Positions 16,768-23,121 of a stretch of DNA of 23,121 bases are shown here, piece after piece. The notes beneath the pieces were generated by a model. That model searched no databases. It was given only the letters and a program-made list of their open reading frames with translations, and was not told the origin of the DNA. The DNA is from a virus, in the IMG/VR virus record IMGVR_UViG_3300007541_000228, positions 1 to 23,121 of that record; one strand, 5' to 3'. Made by a program: the position numbers and the translations under genes. The first letter of the stretch is position 1, and every line of letters starts with the position of its first letter.

Positions 16768-17626
16768 ATTCAGGCATATTTAAGGCAATTTCTAATGGAT
16801 TTTGTTTTGATTCTAAAACTACTGTATCCTCAATACGTTTTTTTGCAAGTAAAAAGTATTTTTCATCATTTTCAATTCCAATAAATTTGCGATTGGTGTT
16901 TTTACATGCAACACCTGTTGTTCCAGATCCCATACAATTATCCAATACAACTTCACCCTCATTACTATATGTTTTAATGAGATATTCCATCAAAGCAACA
17001 GGTTTTTGTGTTGGGTGAATTATATTACGATCTAATCCAAATTCAATAATTTCAGATGGATAATTTGTCCACTTCTGCTCATACTCCGTCTCATGCAGAA
17101 GTTTGTTACCAGCACCCATGTGCTCTGGTTGATACAAAAACTTACCCAGTCTCTTTGCATTATTTTTTTTCTTTACATTTTTCTCAATCAAACCCTGAGG
17201 ATTGTATGTCATATTTTTATTTACTTTGACAGAACCACCACTAGCACCCATAGGAGAAAAAACCAAAATGTCTTCAGTTTCTTTCATGGGTCTAGCATTA
17301 GCATGTAGAAATCCCGTAACTTTTCTCTTTTTCCAAATCCACTCATATTTGAACCATTCCAAGTTACTAAGAACTAATTGACTGGTAAATGGTTGATCTG
17401 ATGTTAGAACTACAGCACCTGATGGTTTCAACACTCTCTTATATTGTTCCCACAATTTATCAAGTGGAATAATAGTATCCCAAGATAAAACTCTATTATC
17501 ACCTTTACTTTCCACACCTTTTCTATCAGTTGTTCCATAAGGGAGGTCTGCACAAATCAAGTCTATAGATCTATCCTCAATCTTGTCCATTTCAACTAGA
17601 CAATCACCTTGATACAACTCAAACAT
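16766..17626 (-). CDS. DNA methyltransferase, N4-cytosine/N6-adenine type (286 aa)
   Basis: The catalytic motif comes first (D27-L-P-Y30 in LICADLPYGTT, motif IV), and the AdoMet-binding motif near the C-terminus (VLDNCMGSGTTGVACKNT, about 228-244, motif I). HPTQKP (204-209, motif X-like) precedes it. This order defines the beta class. The length of 286 is normal, so the enzyme appears complete. Target base and site cannot be read from the sequence. No cognate restriction enzyme is adjacent, so it may protect phage DNA from host restriction. Its start overlaps the endonuclease VII-like gene by 8 nt. Confidence 0.85.
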   Translation of the reverse strand: MFELYQGDCLVEMDKIEDRSIDLICADLPYGTTDRKGVESKGDNRVLSWDTIIPLDKLWEQYKRVLKPSGAVVLTSDQPFTSQLVLSNLEWFKYEWIWKKRKVTGFLHANARPMKETEDILVFSPMGASGGSVKVNKNMTYNPQGLIEKNVKKKNNAKRLGKFLYQPEHMGAGNKLLHETEYEQKWTNYPSEIIEFGLDRNIIHPTQKPVALMEYLIKTYSNEGEVVLDNCMGSGTTGVACKNTNRKFIGIENDEKYFLLAKKRIEDTVVLESKQNPLEIALNMPE

Positions 17627-18008
17627 GTAAGTTTCCCCTCTTTAAATATTTAATAGCACGCTCAAGAGATTCGATTGTATCCCCCAACATACCAATACTA
17701 CGATTACAATTATCACATAACCACCCACGATGTTCTAAAGTTTCATGGTCATGGTCAAATACTAATTTTTTATCAGTTCTACCACAATTATAGCACGGAG
17801 TTCCCAATTTTGGATATACTGGTTTACCTGCAAGTTTATATGCTCGACTCTTGCCTTGACTTGCTTTTTTTGTGCATTTCTTACATTCAGGGCGAAAATA
17901 CTTATCACCACCAGTATTGGTAGACTGATTGCGACCAAAATACTCTTCAGTCAAAGGGTGAATAGTACCACACTTAGAGCATTTGCGTGTTTTCATTATT
18001 TGAACCAT
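17619..18008 (-). CDS. Endonuclease VII-like HNH protein (129 aa)
   Basis: The C-terminal core LVFDHDHETLEHRGWLCDN then CNRSIGMLGD fits the endonuclease VII family: D85-H-D-H88 and a zinc-binding pair C72/C75 with C98/C101. An N-terminal zinc ribbon (C10/C13, C42/C45) is extra. T4 endonuclease VII resolves branched DNA during packaging; small relatives such as this one are often free-standing homing-type nucleases. ATG 18008 is only a few bases from repeat copy 19; the internal ATG 17996 (MKTRKCSKCG) is an alternative and fits better if the repeat is a promoter. Coupled to the methyltransferase. Confidence 0.85.
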   Translation of the reverse strand: MVQIMKTRKCSKCGTIHPLTEEYFGRNQSTNTGGDKYFRPECKKCTKKASQGKSRAYKLAGKPVYPKLGTPCYNCGRTDKKLVFDHDHETLEHRGWLCDNCNRSIGMLGDTIESLERAIKYLKRGNLHV

Positions 18009-18044
18009 TGTATCTAAGGAACAATCTCAAAGTTAGCTATTTTT
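18009..18044 (-). repeat. Dispersed intergenic element, copy 19 (diverged)
   Basis: Core ends ATTGTT, and the variable end is CCTTAGATACAATGG: the GGTGTAAGG part is lost but the spacing to the start codon is shortest. It lies 2 nt after the 173-aa gene. Confidence 0.85.
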
Positions 18045-18046
18045 AT

Positions 18047-18568
18047 TCAGGCATCATAGTAACGCAAAATATACCTCTCCATAGCATCAATATACTTTTC
18101 AGTAAATATGCAAGTGAAGTTACTTTGTATCATCTTCATCGCATTTTTCATTGTGAAGTATGGGATAGTAGAAAATTGAGCGGCAGAGTGCGCATAAAAG
18201 TGCATCATGGCACCATCATCACCATTCTTAAATCCTTTATTGTAAAGATCTCTAAATTCATCCATTACCTGATGTAGAGACTTATCAATCTCCACACCAT
18301 TGATATTCTTGGTGTAAATACATCCCAATGAGGTTTGCATACACTCCCGTGTCTGCTCTACAGTAAGTGCCTGAGATTTCTTCAGTCGATAAGACCACTG
18401 AACAATACCATTTGCTACTTCCATAGCTCTGATTGCAGCAAGATGATGTAGTGCTCTATTGGATAGTTTGTTGTATCGTTCCTGATATTGAACTACAAAA
18501 CTAGAGAATAACTCTGCATCCTTCTCATAATACTCTTCAAGTTCTGAAATGTTTCTAAGATGATTCAT
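18047..18568 (-). CDS. Helical hypothetical protein (173 aa)
   Basis: The protein starts MNHLRNISELEEYYEKDAEL and is almost entirely helical (FSSFVVQYQERYNKLSNRAL, IRAMEVANGIVQWSYRLKKS). There are methionine-rich segments (GDDGAMMHFYAHSAAQF, MKNAMKMIQS). It is not recognised. It overlaps the 61-aa gene by ATGA and ends just before repeat copy 19. Confidence 0.75.
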   Translation of the reverse strand: MNHLRNISELEEYYEKDAELFSSFVVQYQERYNKLSNRALHHLAAIRAMEVANGIVQWSYRLKKSQALTVEQTRECMQTSLGCIYTKNINGVEIDKSLHQVMDEFRDLYNKGFKNGDDGAMMHFYAHSAAQFSTIPYFTMKNAMKMIQSNFTCIFTEKYIDAMERYILRYYDA

Positions 18569-18750
18569 AAGGGCAACTCTCCTACAGATTTTCCTTTTTT
18601 ATCTTTTGCAATAAAATTTCGGGCAGATTGCTCTGTCCGACATAGTTTTATCTGCTGACCCTTATGCAAGATAATATACTGCTGCCCGTAAGGAACAGCA
18701 GCATAAACATTAGGATCGTTCCATTTTCCGACTAGAAATCCTTCACTCAT
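18565..18750 (-). CDS. Small basic protein (61 aa)
   Basis: The protein starts MSEGFLVGKWNDPNVYAAVP and contains YGQQYIILHKGQQIKLCRTE. It is probably a small beta-barrel-like domain with a helical end (QSARNFIAKD). It is linked by ATGA overlaps to the GIY-YIG gene before it and the 173-aa gene after it. Not recognised. Confidence 0.7.
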   Translation of the reverse strand: MSEGFLVGKWNDPNVYAAVPYGQQYIILHKGQQIKLCRTEQSARNFIAKDKKGKSVGELPL

Positions 18751-19232
18751 TTGTTTTTCTTTCTCAAGTAGTTTCTCCTTCTTTTTTCTCTATACTTTTC
18801 AGGGTTTTTTGCGTATCTCGTTCTCTCCGCCAATCTACGAGACTCCCTATTTTCATCTAACCACTTTTTGGAGGCGGCATTACACTTTTCTTTATTATTC
18901 TCATAATACTTTTTTACTGCTATTTTTCGTCTTTCTTTTCGTTCTTCTTCAGTGTAAATTGCTCTGGTTCTTCCACCTTCACATAGGTTAATGAGAATAC
19001 CTCCATCCTTTTCCTTTCCATAGTGAAAAATCAAATACTCTTCGTGCCTGTATGCTAAATCCTCATCATAAAATCTTTTTAGTATAAGTATTCTATTATT
19101 ATCTGTTGGAACAGGAACTGCATTATTTCCTCTTCTCTTATGTTTAGTGTATGCTCGGTTTCCTGTTCCTTTACCGACATAGTAGGGTGTTCCATCTTCA
19201 CGCAAGTATGCGTAAGTGTAGTATTCTTTCAT
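18747..19232 (-). CDS. GIY-YIG homing endonuclease (161 aa)
   Basis: The N-terminal domain has YAYLREDGTPYYVGKGTGNR: the Y-x-Y and Y-V-G-K-G signature (residues 5-22) with R26, and a catalytic glutamate candidate in YRHEEYLIFHYG (E64/E65). After ~residue 85 the chain is a very basic helical region (KKYYENNKEKCNAASKKWLD ... EKYREKRRRNYLRKKNK) suited to DNA binding. It is free-standing, not in an intron. Late promoter plus RBS-sequestering inverted repeat (19234-19308) lie upstream. The helicase gene next door is a plausible target in phages lacking it. Confidence 0.85.
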   Translation of the reverse strand: MKEYYTYAYLREDGTPYYVGKGTGNRAYTKHKRRGNNAVPVPTDNNRILILKRFYDEDLAYRHEEYLIFHYGKEKDGGILINLCEGGRTRAIYTEEERKERRKIAVKKYYENNKEKCNAASKKWLDENRESRRLAERTRYAKNPEKYREKRRRNYLRKKNK

Positions 19233-19233
19233 C

Positions 19234-19308
19234 GTAGGTCTTGGCGAGACTATTATTATTTATACCATAAAAGTGGGACTTACGCAACTACATTCCGCCA
19301 AGACCTAC
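19234..19308 (-). promoter_or_regulatory. Inverted repeat enclosing a late promoter before the GIY-YIG gene
   Basis: GTAGGTCTTGGCG (minus 19308-19296) and CGCCAAGACCTAC (19246-19234) are exact complements. The 3' arm ends 1 nt before ATG 19232, so it covers the ribosome-binding region. The 49-nt loop contains TATAAATA (19264-19257). Read-through RNA from the helicase operon would fold and block the start; late RNA lacks the 5' arm. Confidence 0.8.
19257..19264 (-). promoter_or_regulatory. Late promoter TATAAATA (perfect octamer)
   Basis: Exact T4-type late octamer on the minus strand, 24 nt before ATG 19232, inside the loop of the inverted repeat. Confidence 0.8.
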
Positions 19309-19327
19309 AGTTGCTGCCCACATTTAT

Positions 19328-20509
19328 CTATCGCTTTACAACAGAAATAGCAGGTTCACCTTTGTGGAAGATAGTATCAACAACTGCCTGAACCTTCTTA
19401 GACGTGGAAATACCTACGCGGTCATAGACAGGCACACAAACAAGTCCAAACGTCTTCTGAGAGTCTCCTAGGCGGATTACACGCCCAATACTTTGGGAGA
19501 TTCCAATGTAATCCATAGAGCGCATAAACAATACTGCCTCAAGTCCACTCACATTGATACCCTCAGATAGAATAGAGTGGTGAAGAACCACAAACTTCTT
19601 GGAAGAATCCTTGCCCCAAGCGTTGAGAGTATCAAAGAATTGCTCTCGATTGACCTTCTGACCATCAATGATTGCACCAGTCTTAGATGTAATCGTCATC
19701 CAAGAATAACCACGCTTCTTGAGTTCTTTGCAGAAATCGGACTGAGAAATAAGACCGATAATCTGCTTTGTGTTGCGAGCACAAATCAGAACCTTATCGA
19801 CTTTGTTGTCTTCAATCGTTTCCAGAAGATTTGCAGAGTCACGATCAGCAATCATCTGCTTATCTTGTACCATCTCCAGTTGCTTCACAACAACTTTAGG
19901 GGGCAGGATGTAACCTTGCTCCACAAGAAGAGGAGCAGGAACATTACAAATCACCTGACCATAAACCTCAGGAAGATTCATCCCAGGTTTGGAAATAGTA
20001 GCAGAGTGCTTAGGAGTAGCAGTGAAGAAATAGCAGCGGTCAGCATCAGCAGAGAAATGCTCTGTGGGACCAAAAAAGTTCTTTTGGACTGAATTGTGCG
20101 CCTCATCGAAGTAAATGGTATGAACGTCAATTTGTGCCTGTTCCAGGCGCTTCAGGGAGTGATATGTGGTGAAAATGAGTTGCTTTCGGTATGCTTGTGC
20201 AGACCAGTTATGAAGCACAGAAGCATTAGTGGTGCTGAAATGATGAGTTTCACCGCTGTGGCAGTGGGCAACAGCAACATCATCAATATGCTCAAGAAAC
20301 TCAGAGCAAAGTTGCTCAGCAAGCAGAATACGAGGAGCAACAACTACGATGATAGTTTTGTAACCATCAAGGGTCTCAAAAGTATTGATGGCATCTTTAA
20401 TCATACACATAGTTTTGCCGCCGCCAGTTGGTACAATTACTTGCCCTTTGGAATGAACAAGCATTGCATCAGTAGCAGTCTGTTGATGGGGACGAAGAGT
20501 AATAGTCAA
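19328..20509 (-). CDS. SF2 DEAH-box helicase (393 aa)
   Basis: Motifs in order: Q-like LRPHQQTA (5-12), Walker A PTGGGKT (27-33), Walker B/DEAH in YFDEAHNS (135-138), motif III TATP (163-166) and motif VI QSIGRVIRLG (339-348). This is a complete superfamily 2 core resembling the helicases of type I/III restriction and UvsW-like phage enzymes. The start is TTG 20509 because it is the only start that keeps the LRPHQ motif. It likely acts in phage DNA replication, recombination or repair. Preceded by repeat copy 20 and a weaker sigma70-type promoter. Confidence 0.85.
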   Translation of the reverse strand: MTITLRPHQQTATDAMLVHSKGQVIVPTGGGKTMCMIKDAINTFETLDGYKTIIVVVAPRILLAEQLCSEFLEHIDDVAVAHCHSGETHHFSTTNASVLHNWSAQAYRKQLIFTTYHSLKRLEQAQIDVHTIYFDEAHNSVQKNFFGPTEHFSADADRCYFFTATPKHSATISKPGMNLPEVYGQVICNVPAPLLVEQGYILPPKVVVKQLEMVQDKQMIADRDSANLLETIEDNKVDKVLICARNTKQIIGLISQSDFCKELKKRGYSWMTITSKTGAIIDGQKVNREQFFDTLNAWGKDSSKKFVVLHHSILSEGINVSGLEAVLFMRSMDYIGISQSIGRVIRLGDSQKTFGLVCVPVYDRVGISTSKKVQAVVDTIFHKGEPAISVVKR

Positions 20510-20532
20510 GTCGGTTTCGCTTCAGTACAAAG

Positions 20533-20562
20533 ACAATAATACCCCATGACCATAGAAGTCAA
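20533..20562 (-). promoter_or_regulatory. Probable sigma70-type promoter for the helicase
   Basis: TTGACT (20562-20557) with either TATTAT at 15 nt (20541-20536) or TATTGT at 18 nt (20538-20533). The spacing is off in both, so the promoter is weaker than the others. Confidence 0.5.
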
Positions 20563-20579
20563 GGGTAGGATAAACACTC

Positions 20580-20616
20580 TAACACCTTAGAGTCAATCTC
20601 AAAGTTAGCTATTTTT
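20580..20616 (-). repeat. Dispersed intergenic element, copy 20 (diverged end)
   Basis: Core with ATTGAC for ATTGCC, end CTCTAAGGTGTTAGAG. It lies 72 nt before the helicase start, further than any other copy, and is the rightmost copy in the window. Confidence 0.9.
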
Positions 20617-20623
20617 ATTAGGG

Positions 20624-20785
20624 TCAAGCAGTTCTTACAATCTTTAACCTATTTGGATTATATCCTTCAGAAATCAAAGATTTCCAAACTTCAGAACATT
20701 TTTCTTTTGTAAGATTCTCATAATTTTCAAGAAGAAACCAACCATCAGTTCCTTCTTCTTGAATTTGGTATAAAGGTTCGTTCAT
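20624..20785 (-). CDS. Conserved small phage protein (53 aa)
   Basis: The protein starts MNEPLYQIQEEGTDGWFLLE and ends GYNPNRLKIVRTA. The pattern '[EP]LYQI..EGT.GW.L......LTKE.C......I.EG..P..L..VR' recurs in T4-type cyanophages; function unknown. ATGA overlap with the upstream 43-aa gene. It is the last gene of the right-hand operon. Confidence 0.85.
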   Translation of the reverse strand: MNEPLYQIQEEGTDGWFLLENYENLTKEKCSEVWKSLISEGYNPNRLKIVRTA

Positions 20786-20913
20786 TTTCTAAGTGACTCC
20801 ACTACTTTTTCAATATGCATATCACCTTTTATGTATCCACCAAGAATTATGGCAAAGACAAAAAAAAGCAAAATCCCTAAAGAGATCATAATCATAGTCT
20901 TATCGTTGTTCAC
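20782..20913 (-). CDS. Small membrane protein with GTG start (43 aa)
   Basis: A GTG start overlaps the upstream stop (GTGA). Sequence: MNNDKTMIMISLGILLFFVF then AIILGGYIKGDMHIEKVVES. One transmembrane helix (about 7-25) is followed by a charged tail. ATGA overlap downstream. The alternative ATG start (20895) would lose six residues only. Unknown role. Confidence 0.65.
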   Translation of the reverse strand: MNNDKTMIMISLGILLFFVFAIILGGYIKGDMHIEKVVESLRK

Positions 20914-21191
20914 AATTTACCACCAACGATTCCAGAATAAGAACTATCATTTTCCGAAAAACCCTCTTGCTTCCCTTTCAAATAAAATCTAGTCGCAGAA
21001 ATACATTGCTCTTTAGTGAGAGACGTGACCAATCCTTTTCCATCAAGATCTGTTGAGTCCCAAAGTCCATATTTTTTTTCATTTACATAAAAAGCATCAT
21101 CAATTAGATTCTCTTGGTTTGGTTTTGAATCTTTTGAAGTTTGTTCCACCTTCTTGTTTGAAGCGTTTGATGTATCTTGATCTGTATTCAT
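20910..21191 (-). CDS. Conserved phage protein (93 aa), start uncertain
   Basis: The C-terminal part DDAFYVNEKKYGLWDSTDLD and LTKEQCISATRFYLKGKQEG is the folded and familiar part. The first ~30 residues (MNTDQDTSNASNKKVEQTSK) are polar and overlap the end of the 70-aa gene in another frame by about 92 nt. A start further downstream with a non-ATG codon is possible. Similar C-terminal patterns occur in cyanophage proteins of unknown function. Confidence 0.65.
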   Translation of the reverse strand: MNTDQDTSNASNKKVEQTSKDSKPNQENLIDDAFYVNEKKYGLWDSTDLDGKGLVTSLTKEQCISATRFYLKGKQEGFSENDSSYSGIVGGKL

Positions 21192-21312
21192 CATAAGGAA
21201 AATAAGCAAAGTGTTCAATTTTTTTCTTTCCTTCTGTCGTTGTCCAACTTAGGGCATAAGGACAGAGTTCATGAAAAGGTTTGGGTTCAATTTCAATTTT
21301 TTTAGAGATCAT
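21100..21312 (-). CDS. Conserved small phage protein (70 aa)
   Basis: The protein starts MISKKIEIEPKPFHELCPYA then LSWTTTEGKKKIEHFAYFPY and DEYRSRYIKRF. This is a recurrent cyanomyovirus pattern. The last ~20 residues lie in the overlap with the next gene. ATGA overlap with the upstream 62-aa gene. Unknown role. Confidence 0.8.
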   Translation of the reverse strand: MISKKIEIEPKPFHELCPYALSWTTTEGKKKIEHFAYFPYDEYRSRYIKRFKQEGGTNFKRFKTKPRESN

Positions 21313-21497
21313 TTTTCAGTCTTTTCTGATCTTTTACTTCTCTTTAATCTACCAGAAAAAAATCCAGACAGTTTTGAAGATTGTTCTTCTACAACTGGTT
21401 CTGGTGCAGTTTCTACAACTGGTTCTGGTGTAGGTGTAGGTGTAGGAGAAGGTGCAGGTGCTGATTTTCCTCTAATGAGATCCCCGAATCTAGACAT
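21309..21497 (-). CDS. Small Pro/Thr/Glu-rich conserved protein (62 aa)
   Basis: The protein starts MSRFGDLIRGKSAPAPSPTP, has a P/T/E repeat region (PEPVVETAPEPVVEE) with a duplicated EPVVE unit, and ends with a basic stretch (FFSGRLKRSKRSEKTEK). The 'MSRFG.L.RGK.AP.P' opening recurs in cyanophages. Preceded by a late-like octamer at 21532-21539. Confidence 0.8.
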   Translation of the reverse strand: MSRFGDLIRGKSAPAPSPTPTPTPEPVVETAPEPVVEEQSSKLSGFFSGRLKRSKRSEKTEK

Positions 21498-21524
21498 GAA
21501 TTTTACTTAATAATGTTTTACTAT

Positions 21525-21752
21525 TTATTTTTCCAATCTTCTATGCTTTATAAATTTCAATTCACTCCATTGAGAATGGTAGCACAGCAAAAGACATCTG
21601 GTGTTTTTGTGAATAGGGCAGTGCTTAATGTTTTCATGATCTTTCTCAGTTACACCAATCTCAATCGTAATATATTCGGGACTTACAAAATAAATCCATC
21701 CCTCATGATCTTTCCAATTGACATAATCATCAACTTGAGGTTTGTAAATCAT
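21525..21752 (-). CDS. Conserved small phage protein (75 aa)
   Basis: The protein starts MIYKPQVDDYVNWKDHEGWI and includes YFVSPEYITIEIGV and KHCPIHKNTRCLLLCYHSQW. The C-terminal half has a C-x-x-H ... C-x-x-x-C-Y-H arrangement that may bind zinc. This domain order is one I recognise in cyanophages. The start overlaps the upstream stop by one base. Confidence 0.75.
   Translation of the reverse strand: MIYKPQVDDYVNWKDHEGWIYFVSPEYITIEIGVTEKDHENIKHCPIHKNTRCLLLCYHSQWSELKFIKHRRLEK
21532..21539 (-). promoter_or_regulatory. Late-type octamer AATAAATA
   Basis: Seven of eight to TATAAATA, 34 nt before ATG 21497, inside the end of the 75-aa gene. Confidence 0.45.
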
Positions 21753-21985
21753 CAGGTGGTAAAAGATTCAACTACGATTGATACTTTTTCTTCCGCAAGA
21801 GCAAACTTGCGAGCATTTTGAATGTTTTTTCTGAGATTACTATAATATTCTACACTATCCTCATCGTCATATTCAGTAATTAGATCATAACACTCCTCGT
21901 CATTCTCGGCAATTACATTCCAAATTCCACCATATTCTGATAGAGGGAATGGACAAAAATGTTCAACGATGTAAAGAAATTTCAT
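21752..21985 (-). CDS. Small acidic hypothetical protein (77 aa)
   Basis: The protein starts MKFLYIVEHFCPFPLSEYGG and contains IWNVIAENDEECYDLITEYD. It is acidic and alpha/beta. Start 21985 has a strong AAAGGAG site 8 nt upstream, one of the best ribosome-binding sites in the window. Not recognised. Confidence 0.75.
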   Translation of the reverse strand: MKFLYIVEHFCPFPLSEYGGIWNVIAENDEECYDLITEYDDEDSVEYYSNLRKNIQNARKFALAEEKVSIVVESFTT

Positions 21986-21997
21986 TTTCTCCTTTAA

Positions 21998-22177
21998 TTA
22001 CTCTCCAAGTTTACTATGAGATTTATTGGGAGTCAAGCATGTAAGTTGCCTTTCCAATTCATATTTAACAGGTAAAAGATGCGAGGAGAAAAATCCTTCC
22101 CATTGATTACCTTCAATGAGTTTTGATATATTATGAACTTGTGAAAGTGCAAGGACGATTTTAGTCTGGGGATCCAT
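21998..22177 (-). CDS. Small helical protein (59 aa)
   Basis: The protein starts MDPQTKIVLALSQVHNISKL and contains FFSSHLLPVKYELERQLTCL. Start 22177 is chosen: the long upstream ORF overlaps the convincing 131-aa gene in another frame, and AGGA lies about 12 nt before this ATG. The 'LIPVKYELERQL' helix is familiar from cyanophage proteins of unknown function. Confidence 0.65.
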   Translation of the reverse strand: MDPQTKIVLALSQVHNISKLIEGNQWEGFFSSHLLPVKYELERQLTCLTPNKSHSKLGE

Positions 22178-22556
22178 TGATGATTTCATAATCCTGTAAA
22201 ATACCATATTTAAAATGTAATTGTAAGGTGGGCCAATCTTTCCATTCACCTTCCCATCGTTCTGGATAGACCTCAATATACTTAGTGATTGGATGGACCT
22301 TATACTTGCCCCGTTGACCTGTAGGTATCCATTCAAAGTTGAGAAACAAATGCTTCTCATCATACCTTGGGTCATCTTCAGGGATAGACTCAAAGGTATT
22401 CGTGCCAACATAATCAGGATACCACAAAACACCATTGGGGTCTAACCAATAGTGAGTCATTGTGCCACCATAACCTTCTTCTATGTCTTTTGTTTGGCAA
22501 GTAGTATTCGTAAATTGTTCTCCCAAATCATAAGAAGAACGAAACCAATCAAACAT
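22161..22556 (-). CDS. Conserved phage protein (131 aa)
   Basis: The protein starts MFDWFRSSYDLGEQFTNTTC and contains MTHYWLDPNGVLWYPDYVGT, FEWIPTGQRGKYKVHPITKY and LQLHFKYGILQDYE. It is aromatic- and proline-rich, with a tandem of small beta modules. It is a recurrent T4-type cyanophage protein with no assigned role. Start 22556 has AGGA just upstream. Confidence 0.8.
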   Translation of the reverse strand: MFDWFRSSYDLGEQFTNTTCQTKDIEEGYGGTMTHYWLDPNGVLWYPDYVGTNTFESIPEDDPRYDEKHLFLNFEWIPTGQRGKYKVHPITKYIEVYPERWEGEWKDWPTLQLHFKYGILQDYEIINGSPD

Positions 22557-22565
22557 TCCTATGGG

Positions 22566-22820
22566 TCATTCCTCCTCAGTCACAACACGACTCCAGTTTC
22601 TTCCACATAAATCAAAAGACCAAGAGAACTTCCATAATACAATTAGAATACTCAATAACCTACCATAACCCATACTCAACTGAAAGTATGGAGAACTTGG
22701 GTCATTATCAGTATAATCTACCCATACTTGAAGAAAGGAATACTTCTTAAACTTCAGCACACTTGCTGATAGTTCATAGTATCCCTCTTTTTCATCATCT
22801 TTGATTTCTAGTAATTTCAT
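22566..22820 (-). CDS. Hypothetical protein (84 aa)
   Basis: The protein starts MKLLEIKDDEKEGYYELSAS and contains FLQVWVDYTDNDPSSPYFQL and LLSILIVLWKFSWSFDLCGR. Start 22820 overlaps the upstream stop by ATGA and is preferred to the longer ORF. A hydrophobic segment (LSILIVLWKFSWSF) may be a buried helix or strand pair. Not assigned. Confidence 0.75.
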   Translation of the reverse strand: MKLLEIKDDEKEGYYELSASVLKFKKYSFLQVWVDYTDNDPSSPYFQLSMGYGRLLSILIVLWKFSWSFDLCGRNWSRVVTEEE

Positions 22821-23121
22821 TTGATAATCTGCTTCCAAGCAACTTTGAACTTATCATCCCAGTTTTTGGTATAAACTGGATAAAACGCATTCAGTGCAGC
22901 AGTAACATCAACAATACTTTGTGTATCATTAGCATCTACTGCTTCCTGTAGTTTATCTAGCATAAAACTGAATGCAGTAATTTCATTAAATGATTCTTGA
23001 AGTGAATTCATCACTTCCCAGTTCTTGTCAGTCATATCAATAGTTTCCTCTTCCTTTTTAGGTTCTTCTTTCTTCTCAAGAATGGTTCCAGTCACATCAG
23101 CACCCTCAAGTTTAGCATACC
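22817..23121 (-). CDS. Acidic hypothetical protein, N-terminus beyond the window
   Basis: The reading frame stays open to the right edge (YAKLEGADVTGTILEKK), so the GTG at 23095 is not needed and the gene is partial here. After a charged linker (EEPKKEEETIDMTDKNWEVM) a helical domain follows (FMLDKLQEAVDANDTQSIVD, LNAFYPVYTKNWDDKFKVAW). Function not recognised. Confidence 0.75.
   Translation of the reverse strand, partial: YAKLEGADVTGTILEKKEEPKKEEETIDMTDKNWEVMNSLQESFNEITAFSFMLDKLQEAVDANDTQSIVDVTAALNAFYPVYTKNWDDKFKVAWKQIIK

Noticed and set aside
2339-20616. CRISPR array or integron attC series
   Set aside because: Spacing is irregular (0.2-2.6 kb) and filled with genes, so not CRISPR. No integrase and no attC-like palindromic arms are seen, so an integron is not supported.
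21998-22435. Long 145-codon reading frame
   Set aside because: Its first 86 codons overlap a better gene (22161-22556) in another frame; only the last 59 codons from 22177 look genuine.

Overview
The window looks like an accessory stretch of a T4-type cyanophage genome (a myovirus of marine Synechococcus/Prochlorococcus). This rests on the moderately AT-rich composition, the dense small genes all on the minus strand with ATGA/TGATG start-stop overlaps, T4-type late-promoter octamers (TATAAATA), several small proteins that I recognise by sequence pattern as recurrent in cyanomyoviruses, and phage-type free-standing endonucleases. No database search was run. No photosynthesis gene and no structural-module marker is present, apart from a partial glycosyltransferase-like gene at the left edge. 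Every gene I can support is transcribed right to left.

Layout. (1) 1-4.3 kb: a partial glycosyltransferase-like gene, small conserved phage genes, two KTSC-domain paralogues with duplicated leaders, a 3'-half tRNA remnant, sigma70-type promoters and several hairpins, ending in a 430-bp gene-free block with three phased iterons, a palindrome, an AT-rich tract and a terminator. (2) 4.3-12.4 kb: about 30 short genes in cassettes of one to seven genes. They include an ArdA-like antirestriction protein, a SprT-like metalloprotease and many very acidic or single-span membrane proteins. (3) 12.4-16.7 kb: a NUMOD-type DNA-binding remnant of a homing endonuclease, a coupled four-gene operon, a possible PD-(D/E)XK nuclease, a short dCMP/cytidine-deaminase-like protein and a basic Lys/Ala-rich protein with its own late promoter. 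(4) 16.7-20.6 kb: a DNA methyltransferase, an endonuclease VII-like HNH protein, a GIY-YIG homing endonuclease and an SF2 helicase. (5) 20.6-23.1 kb: a run of overlapping small genes without the repeat, several of them familiar in T4-type cyanophages.

The most striking system is a dispersed repeat, found in at least 20 copies between 2.3 and 20.6 kb, all in the same orientation. Each copy sits between the 3' end of one gene and the 5' end of the next. On the coding strand it has a nearly invariant core (AAAATAGCTAACTTTGAG followed by ATTGCC) and then a variable C-T-A-N-G-G-T-G-T-A-A-G-G end. The core has stop codons in all three frames, and several unrelated genes use it for their stop or even for their last residues. 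It behaves like a mobile regulatory cassette, comparable in concept to the promoter/stem-loop cassettes reported in other T4-type phages, though this sequence is not one I know. It probably carries a promoter or other transcript-start signal.

A second noteworthy system is that both homing-type genes (12.9 kb and 19.2 kb) have a late promoter inside the loop of an inverted repeat whose 3' arm covers or abuts the ribosome-binding region. This is the logic known for T4 I-TevI: read-through transcripts fold and block translation, and late transcripts lack the 5' arm and are translated.
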